A DNA stretch of 64,000 nt. Source: Adenanthera pavonina (taxonomy: Eukaryota; Streptophyta; Magnoliopsida; Fabales; Fabaceae). Every line of letters starts with the position of its first letter. Within the stretch, counting starts at the first letter, position 1. Below, piece after piece: positions 34,699-47,736 of this stretch. The notes beneath the pieces were generated by a model, which had not been told where the DNA came from, did no database searches, and saw only the letters and a list, made by a program, of their open reading frames with translations. The DNA lies in NCBI GenBank assembly GCA_026686845.1, contig JAIVEN010000014.1, positions 8,418,001 to 8,482,000 on the forward strand. The letters run 5' to 3'. The translations under genes were made by a program, and so were the position numbers.

Positions 34699-37286
34699 AT
34701 GGATGCTACCCCACCCATCGACGGCCACGTGGTGATGATACCCTACCCAGGCCGAGGCCACATCAACCCCTTGATACACCTCTGCAACCTCCTTTTATCC
34801 AAGAACACCAACATCCTCTTCACCTTCGTAGTCACCGAAGAATGGCATGGCTTCCTCCGATCGGATCCGAAACCCGAAAAAGTCCGCTTCAGAACCATAC
34901 CCAATGTCATCCCCTCTGAGCTGGGTCGCGGAAAGGACTTCGTCGCCTTTCTTGATGCCGTCATGACTAGGATGGAGGCTCCCTTTGAACAGCTACTGGA
35001 TCGGCTCGACCCACCGCCGACGTTCATCGTACACGACACCTACTTATTTTGGGTGGTCGGTGTTAGCAACCGTCGCAATATTCCGGTCGCGTCGTTTTAC
35101 CCCATGTCGGCGTCATTTTTCTCCGTGATCCACCATTACCGTCTTTTCGAGCAAAACGGACACTACCCCGTCAATTTGTCGGGTCAGAATTTTACTCTAT
35201 ATCTATGTCATGAACCTCATGATGAACATCCAACTCTTTTTTTTTCTTCAAATTAAATAATTCTTGCATGATGTTTAAAAAAAAAATCTAATCTTTTGCT
35301 CCCCATATTACTTAACAGCTTCAAAATCTCACTTCGCAGAGTGAAAAATAGAAAACCTCATCTCATAACTAGACACAAATCTTATACATTATGCAGCACT
35401 CGTATATAACTTGCTTTTTTTGAATTCTTTATATTTACGTTGTGTTACTGTATTTAAATATTTGGTGTCCTCGTTTTTTTTCCGGGGGTTAGTCGCATAT
35501 GAAAGCCACTTTTTCCCTTATGTGACGTGTTCATAAGCTTGCACATGCACAACGTTGGGATCTTGGGTTTTTTTTTGAAGGCCAATTGGGACCATGGTTT
35601 GACTCACTTGCAATTTTTGCTTTTTGAGTATTTTAATTAATTGGCTTTATTCATTTCCCGGTTGAATATTATATTCTGATTAATGGACTTGAAAGGGCTT
35701 TGCCAATAGTTTAACGCATTGTTGTAGTCTTGCTATGTTCAACTATTGTTATATGACATTTAAACAAACTATTTGATTTGAATTAGATTAGATTTGAGAT
35801 GAACAATATTGATGATAACTAATACTCTTTTAAATTCTATTTATAAAAAAAATATTTTATGAATATTAAGGAAGGGAGTTAGAGACAGTAAAAGGTAATT
35901 AATTTGTCTTACTTTTTTAATTTTTTTTTAAATTATCTATATTTAAAAAGTCTTTCTTTCACTTTCTTCCAAAAATACATGTCGTAAGTTTCAATAATTT
36001 TGATAAAAAAATTAATACAACATTAACTCTATTTTTTTTCTTATAAATAGAATTATAAAAAAAATTTCTTTTAAATAGGATCCGACGGAGTAAATATTAT
36101 GATTTCTTACACATTAATTTTTATATATACTGAAATTGATATATTGATTAATAGCAAAATAAACTATTTTGCTGAACATGAGAACCCAAGAAAATGTCTT
36201 CAAGCAACACCGAGTATCTATTCTATAATTTGTTTTTTAGACACAACAACTGGCATAACTAGACATTTCATATCATCTTTTGCAAAACGCCCAGACCACT
36301 CTTAATTTCTCAAGGGTCAACACCCAGAAAAATATTAATTCATTATTTGCCTGCTTCAAACAGAAAATGGTGATGAACGTGTGGATTATATCCCGGGGCT
36401 TTCCTCAACACGTTTGGGGGATTTTCCACTCAACGATGGGAGTTGGCAAAGCAGGGAAATATTGCAGTGGGTCCTAAAATCTACTCAATGGGTGTTCAAA
36501 GCACAGTATCTGTTATTCCCTTCCATCCTGGAGCTTGAATCTCAGGTCATCCAAGCCTGAAAAGCCGAATTCTCTATTCCCATTTACACCATTGGCCCTG
36601 TTATACCTTATCCTTCTCTTACACATAATCCCTCTCCAAGCATCACTTATCATAATGACCACTGCTACATGAAGTGGCTAGACGCCCAACCCTCTGGTTC
36701 TGTTCTGTACATCTCTCAGGGGAGCTTTCTCTCTGCTTCAACTGCTCAGCTTCAAGAAATCGTAGCTGGTTTGCGAGCAAGTGGGGTTCGATTCCTCTGG
36801 ATAGCACGCGAAGAGAGTTTGAAACTGAGAGAGAATTGTGGGGATATGGGTTTGGTATTGGCATGGTGTGATCAATTGAGAGTACTGTCACATCCTGCTA
36901 TAGGGGGATTCTGGAGTCACTGTGGGTGGAATTCTACAAGAGAAGGTGCCTTTGCTGGTGTTCCTTTCCTGGCGTTCCCTTTGATTATGGATCAACCCCT
37001 GAACAGTAAGCTCATAGTGGAGGACTGGAAGATTGGGTGGAGAGTGAAAAAAGAGGTTAAAGAAGATGCTTTGGTGTCTAGAGATGAAATTTCTGGGCTT
37101 CTGAAGAAGTTCATGGATCTGAGTAGTGAGGAAGGAAGAGAAATGAGGAGAAGAGCCAAACAGATTCGGCAGATATGTGAGCTTGCAGCTGCAGTGGGTG
37201 GATCTTCTGAAACTAATATCAACGCGTTTCTAAGGGATTTGTTACACAGTGGGAAGCCACAGAGGCACCTGAATAACAATGAGTAG
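34699..37286 (+). pseudogene. UGT87A-like: UGT87A-like glycosyltransferase, copy 5, one nonsense codon
   Basis: Exons are 34699-35182 and 36364-37286, phase-1 joint. The intron of 1181 bases is 3 to 10 times longer than in the other copies. The N-terminus reads MDATPPIDGHVVMIPYPGRG, with catalytic His in GRGHINP and Asp in VHDTYLFW. Exon 2 starts ENGDERVDYIPGLSSTRL, the canonical UGT87A context. At 36558-36560 a TGA interrupts VIQA-stop-KAEFSIPIY; copy 4 has Leu there. The predicted product would stop after 226 residues, before the PSPG box. Beyond the stop the frame is intact to 37286 with a perfect PSPG box (WCDQLRVL, HCGWNS, DQ). Without the stop it would be a normal-length enzyme, so the break is recent, polymorphic or an assembly error. 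Confidence 0.83.
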
Positions 37287-38043
37287 TCCTCTGGAATTTG
37301 TTGTAATGATCCGAAGATTTGTATTAATATTAATGAATCGATTTGTTACATCAGGTGGACAATGTTTCAGTTGTTTAAGAACTAAAACATTTAGTTTTGA
37401 TTTAACTTCTGGGGTGAGCAGGGTAAAAATATTAAAAAGCTTGAAGATTTTATTCCATTCCAGGAATCTCATCAAAATCATATCTCCAGATGGTGACTCA
37501 TGCCCATTAACCAATTACTGTCGTCCTTTCGAAGTTCGAACGATACCTGCACGACCCGCCAGGCTGGACGAGCCTCTCACGACACTCTCAAAATTTATCA
37601 TCCCAAAAGCTGGGAAAAAATATTTTGTTAATATGAATTATATATATATATTTAAGGGATCATTGTTGAACTACTGACAACCACTAAAAATTTTAAGAGT
37701 CCATTTTAATATATTAAATAAAATTTAAGCACCAGTTTCACTATGGCATGGCATCATAAGAGTAGCATATTTTGGCTCCAGAATTTCATAATCAATTTTT
37801 TAGAATATATTCAAATATATTATATAATATAAAAATTCTATCAAACCGAGACGTAAATATTATGCACGTAACGTACGGACCACACCTGGTTAAATTTAAT
37901 TGAGTTTCGACGTGGTATATGCAAACAAAAGATACCAAATGCTTGGCTGAGGGGTGGCTGTGGTTCCACGGACTTTGTTAGCCATCTAAAAAGTGCCTCC
38001 TTTGGTCTCCGTGCCTTCAAAATAATGGAAGCAAGCCCATCCC
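37287..38043. other. Intergenic DNA between the UGT array and SLP1
   Basis: Likely 3' UTR of the UGT remnant, then AT-rich DNA with a TA microsatellite near 37636. No gene recognised. The last 150 bases should hold the SLP1 promoter and leader. Confidence 0.5.
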
Positions 38044-41000
38044 ATGGCTTCCCTCTGTCTAAACTCCATACCTGCTCCCCCACCTTCTCACCCTCGCAAA
38101 CTCACTGAAACTTCTTCTTCTTCTTCCTCTTCTTTACTTCTTGATGGTAACAATCATTCCCCAGCAGGGGCCTTGAAACCCATAATTGGTAACGGGAATC
38201 CCCCAACTTTTGTATCTGCTCCTGGTCGCCGAATTGTCGCCGGTTTGTTTTCAGTTTTCTTGTGTCTACTTCTTCGTTTTCGTGATGAATAATCAATATG
38301 TTTTGTTATGCCCAGCAATGCCCAAGTTGTGTTCTTTTATTTTCTTCATTTGGTTTCTTGGTTAACTTTTGTACTTCCTCTTCTTCCAAGTGGGTCTTAA
38401 TCATGATTTATTGCCTTGTTTACCTTTCCAATTGAGTTTGAGCGAATGTGCATACCAATGGGATCATTTTCTCCAGTTGTGGTGTGCATTGTGTAAATCA
38501 GCAACTTATGTAAGTTATATTGTCAAAGCCTCGTATGAGTATTATTCCTTTCTATTTTGGCTTTTCATAGCCAGGGCCAGAGGTCTTATTATGCTTTAAT
38601 CAATATTAACTGAACTAATACCCCAACTACATTGCATTGGGTTTTTTTTCCCTTAAATTACATGCCCATTAAATTATGCCAATAGAAGCTAAATATGTAA
38701 TCATGACACTATTCACAAGCCAAATTAGTCAAATTGATTTCTTACAGAAAAAAATTATCGAATATTAGATTTGCACGACCAAATTGTGTAACGCATTCTT
38801 CCCGGTAAATTCAGCTAAATAATGACTCTGCTTAAAGTAGAAATGATTTACTGATGCTTCCTTGGCCTCTGGAAAGTTAATGTGTGAATCTGTGTCTTAG
38901 CTTTGTTTCTAGAATCTTCTTCATGTAGTCTCAAGCACATATCTCTGTACTCTTAGCTGTGTGAACTGATTTTTCTGGCCAAAATGTGACTATTTACATT
39001 CTTTAATTGATAGCCTTAGATTGTGAGATTTTGATAAGGATTTCCAGCTCCATGAACAATTTTCTTGTATATATTTAGTTCTTTTTTTTAACCAGATTGG
39101 ATATATTTAGTTTACTGCTATGATTATGGTCTTCAAGCATGCCCTTCTCGATAATCTGACCTAGTTTTGATCTTTGTCACATTTTATTTGTGTTTTACAT
39201 GTCTTATTGAGGTTTTTTTTTCAATAGTTGGAGATCTACATGGAGATCTTAGGCAAACTAGATCTGCACTTGAGATGGCTGGTGTATTGAGCTCTGACAG
39301 TCAAAACTTGTGGATCGGTGGAGAAACTGTATGCTTCCTATATCTTTCAAAATGCATAGCTGGAAGTTTTCGTTAGAATAAGCAATTGATATTGTACTTT
39401 AACAAAATAGTTGGAAAAAAGCCAAGTTATTGTAATTGTGTTGTGAGCCATGGACATATGATGCTTGAGGAAAAAATAAAAATAGATTTGCACTATAGTT
39501 GAAATAGTTTAACAAATGATGATTTGTTTTTCTCTGCACTAGGTGTTGATTCAACTTGGGGATATACTAGATCGAGGTCAGGATGAAATTGCTATCATGT
39601 CTTTGCTGCGGTCATTGGACAAGCAAGCAAAAGCAAAAGGTGGAGCCGTGTTTCAGGTTTGTGCCATGAAAAATTAAAATACTAAGGAGATTAGTCGGAT
39701 GAAAATTCCATACATGCTTTCCTTCTCTATTATTGTTGTATTTCTGATTCATTTAAATCTGCAAATACAAATCTGAAGATTTTGAATCATTTTTATTTTC
39801 TGTTATATATCTCTGTTGAAGTGATCTTTCATTGATCAATCTGTTACATTTAGGTAAATGGCAACCATGAGACCATGAATGTGGAGGGGGATTTCAGATA
39901 TGTTGAATCTGGGGGATTTGATGAGTGTAATGATTTTCTGGAATACATGAATGATTCGGACGATGACTGGGAAGAGACCTTTGCTGGTTGGATTGATGTC
40001 TCTGGAAGATGGAAAGAAGATCAGAGGATGTCAAGGAATTATTGGGGTCCCTGGAATTTAGTGAAGGTATTATAATTTTCTATCCCGCTTTTTAGTTATT
40101 GAGAATTAGAAGGACCTAGCCTCACACCATGCTCACTGAAGAAAGAGAATTTGAATTGCACACGATCTAATTCACATACTGAATTCGTTTCCATATAGAT
40201 ACCCCTGTGCCCCTGTACTAAACTGGATAATCAGAACAATTTTTAAGGGACTAATCTAATTTGGACTCATCGAAAACATACTCCGGTAGAAGGCTAATGG
40301 AGGGAGAAGTTAGCGAAATTTATGAATATCATCTAGCACCATTTAGCCATAAACTGTTACTTCTTAAAGTGACATATAATTGTTACTAATTGGAAGAGGA
40401 GTGCTACTATTTTTTTCCCCAATGTGATTTTTATGTTGTTTTCTGATAAAGTTTTCCACCAATTAGGACAGAGGCAAAAAGGAGTCATTGCCAGGTCAAT
40501 CCTTTTTAGGCCTGGTGGCTCATTGGCATGCGAGTTAGCAAGGCATCCTGTTGTACTCAAGGTCAATGACTGGGTCTTCTGTCATGGTGGCCTTCTTCCT
40601 CACCATGGTAAAAATTGTACTAGCATTTTAATTTTGCTTATCCTGATCTTGAGTTTGTACTTCAGTATAGGGTCTATTGTCATGTCATGGTTGCCTGCCC
40701 TGTTTCAAGTATGTGAAACTTTCTCTTGTTTGAATTTGAAATGCTTGATAATTTGTCTTTGAAATTTTGTTCTCCCCTATGTGGCCTGTAGTTGCATATG
40801 GCATGGAGAGGATGAATAAAGACGTGTCTGACTGGATGAGAGGTCAGAGTGACAATGATGATAATCCCAAAATCCCTTTCATGGCTACTAGAGGCTATGA
40901 CAGTATTGTTTGGAATCGTTTGTACTCAAGGGATACATCAGACGTGGTGGACTACAAGAGTAAGCAGGCAAGTGCATTGATGAGATAGTTATAATTTGCA

Positions 41001-42630
41001 GTGTCTAAATTAGAGCTCATTAGTAGTGGGATTAGTAGAAACACGATAGCATGGTTTTATTCCCCCTCAAACACAGATTTTATGATCAGTGCAAAGATCC
41101 CTGTTCTTTTTCTATTACTTCTAGTTTCATATTGCATTGAATGTTTCACATCTTTATTTGCTTATTTTTAAGTTACATGTACACATGATGGAATCTACAT
41201 TCCATTGTCTCCTCCAATCCATACCTATGGGGCTGCAGAGTGGTCATTAAACTTGGAGGTTGTAATGACTCAGATGTATCTCTTCAGAAAAAGATGAGCC
41301 TCAAACTGTATTCCTCCAGTGGAGTCAAAGGCAAAGGCAAAAGAACCAAAAGTTACCATGGCCTGGAAAAACCAAGAAAACAAGTGACTGAATGTGAAAA
41401 GCAGATAACCAAAGTAACAAAGACAAGAAACACTGGTCGATGCTGAGGGCTTCAACTACTATGGTCTGAAGAAACCAATTAATCATGCAGTTGTGTGAAG
41501 ATGACCCTGACTACAACCAAGAAGCTGCAAACTGTTTTTGCAGCTGCAATGTTGCACAACTACTATCTCCTGAAATGCAGCATATATTTAATTGGAGTCC
41601 TTTAAAAATAACAGAATAAAAACTAGCTCTGGATGTAGATTTTCTTCTGTTCCATCAACTGTTTCTTAATTGAAATCCCATTGCTTAAAACCGTCTCAAG
41701 ATTTTTTAGCAGATTATTGGAATTTTGCCATGAGCTGGCATAATCTGAGAATTTGAAACTAAACAAAATGATTTCAGGTATATTCCATTCTCAAAGAGAC
41801 ACTACAAGCAGTTGATGCTAAGGCCATGGTAGTTGGGCATACTCCTCAAACTATGGGTGTAAATTGGTATGGAAACAATATAACTGTTTAAACATTGCTC
41901 AAAATTGCCTCAAGTAGTGGAGATCTTTTGGGGGAGTAGTAATTAATGATTTGATATCAGACTTGATATGTAACTTTTAGGCTGTCCAAGTATTGCATAT
42001 TGTAATATTTCAGTTCATTGAACTCAATTCTTTTCATTTTGCAGTAAATACAATTGTAGCATATGGCGTGTGGATGTTGGAATGTCTAATGGAGTTCTTA
42101 ATTCAAGACCAGAGGTATAAATAAGCCATGGGCCAGTACACAAAATGATGTATTTTTCGTTATGAGCTACTCACAGCATTTATATGGGTGACTCCATAGA
42201 TGTTCATCACCTTATTGTTATTTACTAAATATTATATTTGATAAATGCAACCATGCACACTTAGTGAAAGGAAAGCATTGAATCTTTCACAGGGAGTAAT
42301 TCCATTTAATGTATGTGAACTACCTAAATTTAATTAATCACGTTTTATGCTTTTGAGCCATAATGCTGATAACAAGGATTTGTGTAACATTGGGCAATTC
42401 TCTTATGTTCAATGTGGTAGACAAATAGAAATCCTGCAGAGTTGTAATTTGTTAATAATATCTTTTTGTGTCTATTTATCTTAGTTTGCTGCTGAATTAG
42501 TATAATAGTTCATGGGATTTACACTTGAATTTGTTTTCCCCAGGTTCTAGAAATTAGAGACAATAAAGCAAGAGTTATTAGGAGCAAAAAGGACACCCAC
42601 AGTGAACTTCAGGTTGTTGAATGTATTTAG
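38044..42630 (+). CDS. SLP1: Shewanella-like protein phosphatase 1, chloroplast type
   Basis: A PPP-family Ser/Thr phosphatase of bacterial-like type; plant SLP1 is known to act in the chloroplast. Exons: 38044-38242, 39228-39328, 39543-39656, 39854-40066, 40472-40607, 40792-40967, 41778-41866, 42045-42114, 42544-42630; all phases agree; 394 residues. Visible metal-binding motifs: GDLHGD (68-73), GDILDRG (106-112), GNHE (141-144), CHGG (246-249), GHTPQ (333-337). The Ser-rich first 60 residues look like a transit peptide. Intron 6 starts with GC, not GT: CAG|GCAAGT at 40968. This choice joins DYKSKQ to VYSILKETL and matches the remembered Arabidopsis protein. Intron 6 is 810 bases and holds an unrelated open frame (41240-41446), probably insertion debris. 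The end ELQVVECI fits the family end. Confidence 0.93.
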
Positions 42631-44564
42631 AGACAAATGATGATTGACCAGGTAGAATGAATTACAAGTGATTTGCCGATTGCTTGTACCATATTAGGAT
42701 CAATTGAAAATATGAAAGTTATGATTCTACAAGACTAGTTCTTTCTTTTCCGGGTGCTGCATCATTTAAATGTTTTCCAGCAGTAATTATATGGTTATCT
42801 TTTGATTCATTATACCGATTTGAACCAGATTGATCTTCAATGTACAGCATCATTTTGAGATCAGCAATACTTTGAAGAAGAAAAAAGGAATTTATAAAGT
42901 GAATCTTGAACATTTTTGTCACTCTTTAAAAATTTGTTAGTTTTCTGTTGTTGGGCTTTGTTGTGCACTGCGGAAATCCAATGTCATAGTGGTAGGATTC
43001 TTGAGGTTCCTCCCCATTCCCTCCTCCTAATACCAATATAAAGACAGCATAATCCCAGTCCTCATGTTGCTCCTAAGACGTTTCTTTGGCAATCTTAACA
43101 TTTTCAAAGTAGAACTTGTTCCAACGTGTGGTCCTTGTCTGCACACACAAACAATACTACATCTCACCTCCATGCAACTATTTTATGGTGGAGTATTCTA
43201 TTGTATCCACATAATATTGTAGCAATCGTGTTTCATTCTCTCTTTCCATTATCTGCAGGAAGCACAGGCCTCCAGGTAGTTTCAAGGTTGGCAAATTTAT
43301 CATTATTGATTTGCCAATTACAGTCACTTGTTGCTTCACTAAAAGACTGGCACAGGGCACCAATTTTGGCAATTCCATGAGTTTTTTGTACATATCATTC
43401 TAGTGTTTTCAATCTCAATTCTGTGCTCTTTTTACCCTTAAGTTTTATTTTCTTCTAATTTTCTGGATGAATTCTCCTGTCTATATGCAGAAATTACTTA
43501 CCATATGTGTGAGCTCATGATGAATGTCACCTATTCCTTTTCATCTACTATGATGAGCTGAAAAACAAAACAAGTTATGCTCGCTCGAAGTGCTTAATCA
43601 AGATTAGTTTACCCAAAAAAAATAAAGTGCTTAATCAAGTTCATCATTACGGTTGGTCTCCAATATAATATAGCATGAATAATACCAGCTGTTATACTAT
43701 CCTTAAATGGGTAAAACTAACACCACTCATTTTCCAATCATGGCTTCGAGTGTGTATGGGTGAAAACCATGTCTAGTGATCCTTAGTAATCTTAAAATCA
43801 GTAGTTACAGGTAATTTTGAACAAGTTACTGTACTCATAAGTTTGCTATGGCGTATAAGCGTTATTCTATTCCAATGCATTTTAACTAAAATAGTGAGAT
43901 TCCTTAATATCTCATAGAGATTAGTTCTTGCTTTTGGTAAGGGTTGAAAAATACTCATAGTCTATTATAAAAACATAGTTAAAATCATATCAAAATTGGA
44001 TTTGAACATATAAAAATTTGTATATGTATTCACACAACTTAAAAATTTATCAATCAACTCATAGTGTACCCCAAAAGAAAAATCCTAGAAAAAGTTCATA
44101 TATTCTTATCATATATAGATCATCCCCGTAAGATGCGTGTCCTTCTATTATTAATTCATAATGTCATTTCTGTGAAGAAAAAAATGCATAAGGGTAATAT
44201 GAATAAGAACTTCAATATATTTTTAATTTTTTTAATGAGAATAAATAAATAAAATATTTGTAGAGTTACATTATTTTGGCCAACTAATTCAACAAAATAA
44301 TTTCAAAGGAAGAAAGAAAGGCACGTATATCAAAATGTAAATTGAATGTACAGCTATGAAAAAAGAAAAGAGTAAAAGTGTGTGTTTATATTATTTTTTA
44401 TATTTTTATAATTATATTTTATGTAATTTAATTTAATTTAATTTTCTCAAATGATTATTGATGAAGCCAAATGGTCGTTGGCCGGTTTCTTTGGTTTTGA
44501 GGACTTGTCTAACGACTACCTTCGTAAGCTCCGCCTCTGCTGAAACCCCTTCTTCTACCTCAGT
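42631..44564. other. Intergenic DNA between SLP1 and MCAT
   Basis: It starts with the SLP1 3' UTR. The stretch at about 43250-43400 can be read as a mildly coding-like frame (contains PITVTCCFTKRLAQGTNF), but I recognise no family. The rest is AT-rich with no gene. Confidence 0.45.
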
Positions 44565-44572
44565 TACTCTCT

Positions 44573-44580
44573 ATATATAA
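44573..44580 (+). promoter_or_regulatory. Probable TATA box of the MCAT gene
   Basis: TATATATAA lies 92 bases upstream of the ATG at 44665 and only 26 upstream of the in-frame ATG at 44599. Transcription normally begins about 30 bases after a TATA box, which would exclude most of the 44599 start and favours 44665. Confidence 0.5.
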
Positions 44581-44664
44581 CTGTAACACACACATCCAAT
44601 GCACACTTTGCATCCCCATTCCCTTATCCTTCGATACTCCTCGTACCCTCCATCACTCTCCGCC

Positions 44665-47600
44665 ATGACTTCTTCCCTCACTCTTCCCTCAGTTTCTCTC
44701 AAGAAGCTCTCTTCCCCTCCCACTCGCTCCCAACCCTTCCTTCCCTCAAATTCCCTCTCCTTCTCCGGTTTCCGAAATGTGGTTCCAAGCTTTGGTCTTA
44801 AACATTCTGATCGATCTAGGGTTTTCATGAGCGTGTCGGTCGGATCTCAGACGGCTGTCGATGATGCTTTGTTCTCCGATTACAAGCCCAGTACCACTTT
44901 TCTGTTCCCTGGCCAGGTACAGTTCATGTAACTCTTATTCTTTGGATTTTATTGCGAATGAGAAATGTCATTATTGAAATTTAGAAGAAAATAGATTTGA
45001 AATTCAATGTTTATGATGAGAAATTTTGACTCTGATTTAGTCTGTCAATATCTGGGGCAAAATTCACATTCAAAGCCTTTGAATCAAAGGAATTAACCGA
45101 CCAAGGAAGTGTAAAAAAGGGGTAAACCAATAATCAACCTTTTACGTTTCGGTTCCCGGTCTAAATGAATTTGGAGCTGGGTTTTGGGCACAGCTGAAAC
45201 TAAGAGTTGGTGTTTGAGTAATGATATAAAGTTCATCAGTAACTGGGTAGAACATTAGAATTACATGGGTTAGTTCAGGTTTCCGGTGAATCAACCACGT
45301 AGCAATTGCAATCAATTTTTGTGTGTATGTGTGTGTCAATGTGTATATTCAAATGAGTCGAGTATGTAACAGAGAAGACAGCATGTTTGATTCATAGCAT
45401 ATATTAAAATTGTTCAATAAGTGGAATATAAGAAGTACTGCTTGTTAAAGGTTTAAATACTTCTTTGTGCTATCTGCATAGTTCTACTAAATAAAAGAAT
45501 CTACTTGACGTGCATGCAGGGTGCACAAGCAGTTGGAATGGGAAAAGAAGCTCAAAATGTGCCTGCTGCTGCATCACTGTATAAGAAAGCAAATGACATA
45601 TTAGGGTAGTTATATCCTAAAAATTTTCTCCTCATGTTGTTGATGCCGTGCTCTCTACTGTATCCACAATAACATCTTTTGCATTCAGATTTGATCTTCT
45701 CGATATCTGTATCAATGGAACAAAAGAAAAGTTAGATTCAACAGTTATTAGCCAGGTATTCTGACTTTGCTTTCTGTTAAGGATTTGATCATATATATTT
45801 AATAGTATAGGCTACTATATATCCAGTGCTTTTAAAAAGATCAGTGTTTCGCTCGATTAAAAATTGCTCATGTAATGGTCTTCCATTATTTGCTTTAGGA
45901 AGGGGTTGGGTGGGGGTGGGATGTAAACTTTTATCATAACTAGAGATACTTGTCCCATTTTGCTCATATGAATACATCAGCTTGTTATTAAAGTAGTGGC
46001 AGTTGGTTATAGTGATTGTTTTAATCAACAACTCAATTTATGGCCAAAAAAATCAACAACTCAATATTTACCAACTGATTTTCTACTTTCTCAGCCAGCT
46101 ATTTATGTCACAAGTCTAGCTGCAGTGGAGCTACTACGCACACGTGATGGGGGCCAGCAGATTATTGACTCTGTTGATGTTACCTGTGGTTTAAGCCTGG
46201 GAGAATATACTGCACTGGCATTTGCTGGAGCTTTCAGGTGAGGTACCTAAATTAATTATACTTCCCTTTATAGAACTCCATCTGTCATAAAAGCTGTACA
46301 ATATGAAAGAAATAAGTATGACCTCTGTGACCCTTCTTTTTTGTGCCACTTGTGTGATATAAAGTATCGTCCTACTCATTTTGATGCTCAGAGAGTTATT
46401 TGTAAAACCAAGTGGATACTTGTGATTATGTGACCCCAACTATGACATACTTCTAAATGCCAATATTGTTGAAGAAGGAACAAGAATTACCTCACCAATG
46501 TGTTTTTAGTTTACAGATATGCCTTGTGTGACTGATATGTCTTTTTTAACAGATTATGTTTGAAATCTTTTAAGTGGTCAACATTTTCTTAATTAATGTG
46601 CTATTGATCCCAATATTGTGTTCAATTTTTAAGCTTTGAAGATGGACTCAAGCTGGTCAAATTGAGGGGTGAAGCGATGCAGGTAAGCAACCTCTGCCAG
46701 TTGTTTAAGCCCTTATCTGACTCACATAAATTTGTGTGTAATTCTTTTTTTCCATGCTTAATATTTTCCCTCCATCCAGGAAGCTGCTGATGCTGCTAAA
46801 AGTGGCATGGTTAGTGTGATAGGACTGGACTCAGAGAAGGTCCAGCAATTGTGTGATGCAGCCAATCAGGAAGTTCCTGAAGCTGAGAAGGTTCAAATTG
46901 CAAATTACCTATGTACAGTAAGTTTCATTTGGATCTACCTTGTTAATTTAATAAAACTTATTAAGAGTTGTTAATTTAATAAAACTTAGTCAGAGTTATG
47001 GTCTTAATTTATTATGAGTACCTAACATATGTTGACTGTTTTCTATTTTGATAGGGAAACTATGCTGTCTCTGGAGGCATAAAAGGAATAGAAGCAGTGG
47101 AAGCGAAGGCAAAGTCTTTCAAGGCTCGAATGACAGTATGAATTTTGCCCTCATCTTACTTGTCTAGTGCCAATTACCCTCTTAGAAATAACCCCGTTTC
47201 CTCACTTTGGCAGGTGCGTCTAGCTGTTGCTGGTGCTTTCCACACTGGTTTCATGGAACCAGCTGTGTCAAGATTGGAAGCAGCATTGGCAACTACAGAG
47301 ATTAGAACCCCAAGAATTCCAGTCATCTCAAACGTTGATGCGCAGTCACATGCAGATCCTGACACAATAAAAAAGATATTGGCACGCCAGGTATGCTACT
47401 ACTGTTAGTTTGTGCCTGTTCATCATAAGCTGGAAAATGGAAATAATATTTGCATCCTGAATTCATTTCGCAGGTTACTTCCCCTGTTCAGTGGGAGACA
47501 ACAGTCAAGACTCTTCTAACCAAGGGGCTGAAGAAAAGTTATGAACTGGGACCTGGAAAGGTAAGAAGTGTAATACCTAGTATGATGACTGCTATTGTGG

Positions 47601-47736
47601 GATAAGCCGCCGGTTTTTAGCATTCTAAGTTTAAATCTTGTAGCATTCACAATTTTTTCCTTACATGTTTCAGGTTATTGCTGGTATCGTCAAGAGAATG
47701 GACAAAGGTGCTGATGTTGAAAATATTGGAGCTTGA
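44665..47736 (+). CDS. MCAT: Malonyl-CoA:ACP transacylase (FabD type), organelle targeted
   Basis: It transfers malonyl from CoA to acyl carrier protein, supplying fatty acid synthesis in plastids and/or mitochondria. Ten exons: 44665-44916, 45520-45605, 45689-45755, 46095-46237, 46634-46682, 46780-46917, 47055-47135, 47214-47390, 47474-47560, 47674-47736; all phases agree; 380 residues. Motifs: FPGQGAQAVGMG (81-92), nucleophile Ser169 in GLSLGEY, Arg194 in KLRGEAMQ, catalytic His282 in GAFHTGFM, and QVTSPVQWE near 331-339. The first 60 or so residues are Ser/Pro-rich, as in a transit peptide. An upstream in-frame ATG (44599) is disfavoured by the TATA position. Single copy, next to SLP1; the Arabidopsis counterpart (At2g30200, from memory) is essential for embryo development. 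Confidence 0.95.

Noticed and set aside
34464..34919. 151-codon frame over the start of UGT copy 5
   Set aside because: It reads the real UGT exon in the wrong frame and starts in AT-rich DNA. The UGT frame from 34699 is the one with family motifs.
40960..40961. GT donor alternative for SLP1 intron 6
   Set aside because: It would leave the wrong phase for the exon at 41778 and break the conserved DYxxxQVxxIL segment. The GC donor at 40968 fits.
41240..41446. 68-codon Lys-rich frame inside SLP1 intron 6
   Set aside because: It does not keep phase with the flanking exons, and no SLP1 homologue has such a segment. It is probably transposon debris in the intron.
43126..43400. Coding-like frame between SLP1 and MCAT
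   Set aside because: Short, no recognised domain, and no start or splice context that links it to either gene.
44599..44664. Upstream in-frame ATG of MCAT
   Set aside because: Only about 26 bases after the TATA box, so it would lie at or before the transcription start. The ATG at 44665 gives a normal transit peptide.
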